From an uncultured Alcaligenaceae bacterium (GTDB taxonomy: Bacteria > Pseudomonadota > Gammaproteobacteria > Burkholderiales > Burkholderiaceae_B), in the NCBI GenBank assembly GCA_937995985.1, contig CALKIR010000064.1:1-14693 (forward strand): a stretch of DNA of 14,693 nt, given 5' to 3'. The position numbers and the translations under genes are program-made. Under the pieces are notes generated by a model. It ran no database searches. It saw only the letters and a list, made by a program, of their open reading frames with translations, and was not told the DNA's origin. Each line of letters opens with the position of its first letter. Position 1 is the first letter of the stretch. This document shows, piece after piece, positions 13,981 to 14,693 of this stretch.

Positions 13981-14607
13981 ATGTCTAAAGTAAAAGTATA
14001 TTTGTTAAGTCATGACCCTTATTTAATTCAACATTTAGAAGGAATTAAGAACGCTCAATTTGTAACTACAGCCATCAAAAGTATTCAGGAATTAACTGAC
14101 CAAGCACAAGAACAGTTGGTAATTGTGGATGTAGAGTGTATCCATTGGGATGATGCAGAGTGGCAGCGTTTTTTTCAAGAACATTTAGTATTGGTTGCAA
14201 GTCTTAGACCCAATGATCCTGAAGGGCAACGGGCCATAGTCATGGGGGCTAAGGCTTATGTGCATGCTTATAGTAGCCCTGCGCAGTGGCATCGTGTGTT
14301 GTCACATGTGCTTGAAGGACAGGTTTGGCTAGGAGCGAGTTTGTTGAGTCGTTTGTTATCTCAAATTGGTGCGCGAGTGCCGGAAACAACGATGGAATGG
14401 GCAAGCGGTTTAACTCCTCGTGAGATTGATGTGGCGCAGCGGGCTGCCTTGGGGCATACCAACCAGCATATTGCGCAAGATTTAGCAATTACCGAGCGTA
14501 CGGTGCGTGCCCATTTAAGCTCTGTGTTTAGCAAGTTAGGGGTAAACGATAGGCTGAGTTTGGCATTAAAGGTGCATGGTTTATTGGGGCAAACAAAAGA
14601 CCAGTAG
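13981..14607 (+). CDS. LuxR-family response regulator with degenerate receiver domain
   Basis: The 208-residue product has a C-terminal LuxR-type helix-turn-helix at 144-200 (LTPREIDVAQRAALGHTNQHIAQDLAITERTVRAHLSSVFSKLGV, in pieces) and an N-terminal receiver-like fold. D50, at the end of strand 3 (LVIVD), and S74 are at the expected phosphorylation-site positions, but only one acidic residue (D12) remains of the usual N-terminal pair, and the conserved lysine after strand 5 is replaced (AYVHAYSS, 92-99). Phosphorylation may thus be lost or altered, and the domain may sense something else or just dimerise. AGGAG at 13971-13975 supports the ATG. It is 26 bases after the adaptor gene, so it may control the operon, with the inverted repeat at 8605-8626 one possible target. 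No partner kinase is in the window. Confidence 0.9.
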   Translation: MSKVKVYLLSHDPYLIQHLEGIKNAQFVTTAIKSIQELTDQAQEQLVIVDVECIHWDDAEWQRFFQEHLVLVASLRPNDPEGQRAIVMGAKAYVHAYSSPAQWHRVLSHVLEGQVWLGASLLSRLLSQIGARVPETTMEWASGLTPREIDVAQRAALGHTNQHIAQDLAITERTVRAHLSSVFSKLGVNDRLSLALKVHGLLGQTKDQ

Positions 14608-14643
14608 ATTGGCTAAGTAGGTTATTCCTGATTTATTTGTGTC

Positions 14644-14693
14644 ATGCTTTTCCGCCTTCGCGATTTGATTGAACAGCATGCCCCATTGGTGAC
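14644..14693 (+). CDS. Possible start of a further gene, cut by the window edge
   Basis: An ATG at 14644 opens a frame MLFRLRDLIEQHAPLV that continues past the end. An in-frame TGA lies about ten bases upstream of it, so the gene cannot begin much earlier. No good ribosome binding site is seen, so the true start may be downstream. In LapBCE-type clusters c-di-GMP signalling proteins or proteases such as LapD or LapG often follow, but 16 residues do not allow a family call. Confidence 0.35.
   Translation, partial: MLFRLRDLIEQHAPLV

Noticed and set aside
1..14693. CRISPR arrays, tRNA genes, insertion sequences, integrase or prophage genes
   Set aside because: No regularly spaced repeats, cloverleaf-like sequences, transposase or integrase motifs were seen anywhere in the window.

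Overview
This window most likely comes from a betaproteobacterium of the order Burkholderiales, probably a moderate-GC member near Alcaligenaceae. The evidence is the tuf-rpsJ junction, the style of the ribosomal proteins (an L3 with a short N-terminal extension, an S3 with an Arg/Gly-rich tail) and the LapBCE-like secretion operon. The genus cannot be fixed from the sequence alone.

Region 1 (1-6703) is the end of the str operon and the S10 ribosomal-protein operon: 3' end of tuf, then rpsJ, then rplC-rplD-rplW-rplB-rpsS-rplV-rpsC-rplP-rpmC-rpsQ, all on the + strand and tightly packed with short gaps or overlaps. Two things depart from the textbook layout. First, rpsJ is cut off from rplC by a strong intrinsic terminator (474-513), a LacI/GntR-type repressor gene (630-1682) and a fresh promoter and leader (about 1763-1901), so the operon appears to be two transcription units. 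Second, the operon ends after rpsQ at a bidirectional terminator (6671-6703) and does not run on into rplN of the spc operon.

Region 2 (6719-8149, - strand) is a single NAD-type aldehyde dehydrogenase of the succinate-semialdehyde dehydrogenase group, convergent with the ribosomal operon and sharing its terminator.

Region 3 (8150-8748) is a gene-free divergent regulatory region. It holds a palindrome identical in its 13-base core to a tet operator, a nested stem-loop element of about 70 bases that looks like a structured RNA or dispersed repeat, and a perfect 8+6+8 inverted repeat.

Region 4 (8749 to the right edge, + strand) is a type I secretion operon of the LapE/LapB/LapC kind: a TolC-family outer-membrane channel, a 72-residue acidic protein of unknown function, an ABC transporter with a catalytically dead C39-like N-terminal domain, an HlyD-family adaptor with a striking pair of cysteines flanking its hairpin tip, and a LuxR-type regulator with a degenerate receiver domain. 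Together the three transport proteins would form a channel from cytoplasm to cell surface for a large RTX-type adhesin or similar protein. No such substrate gene lies in the window. A further reading frame starts at 14644 and runs off the edge.
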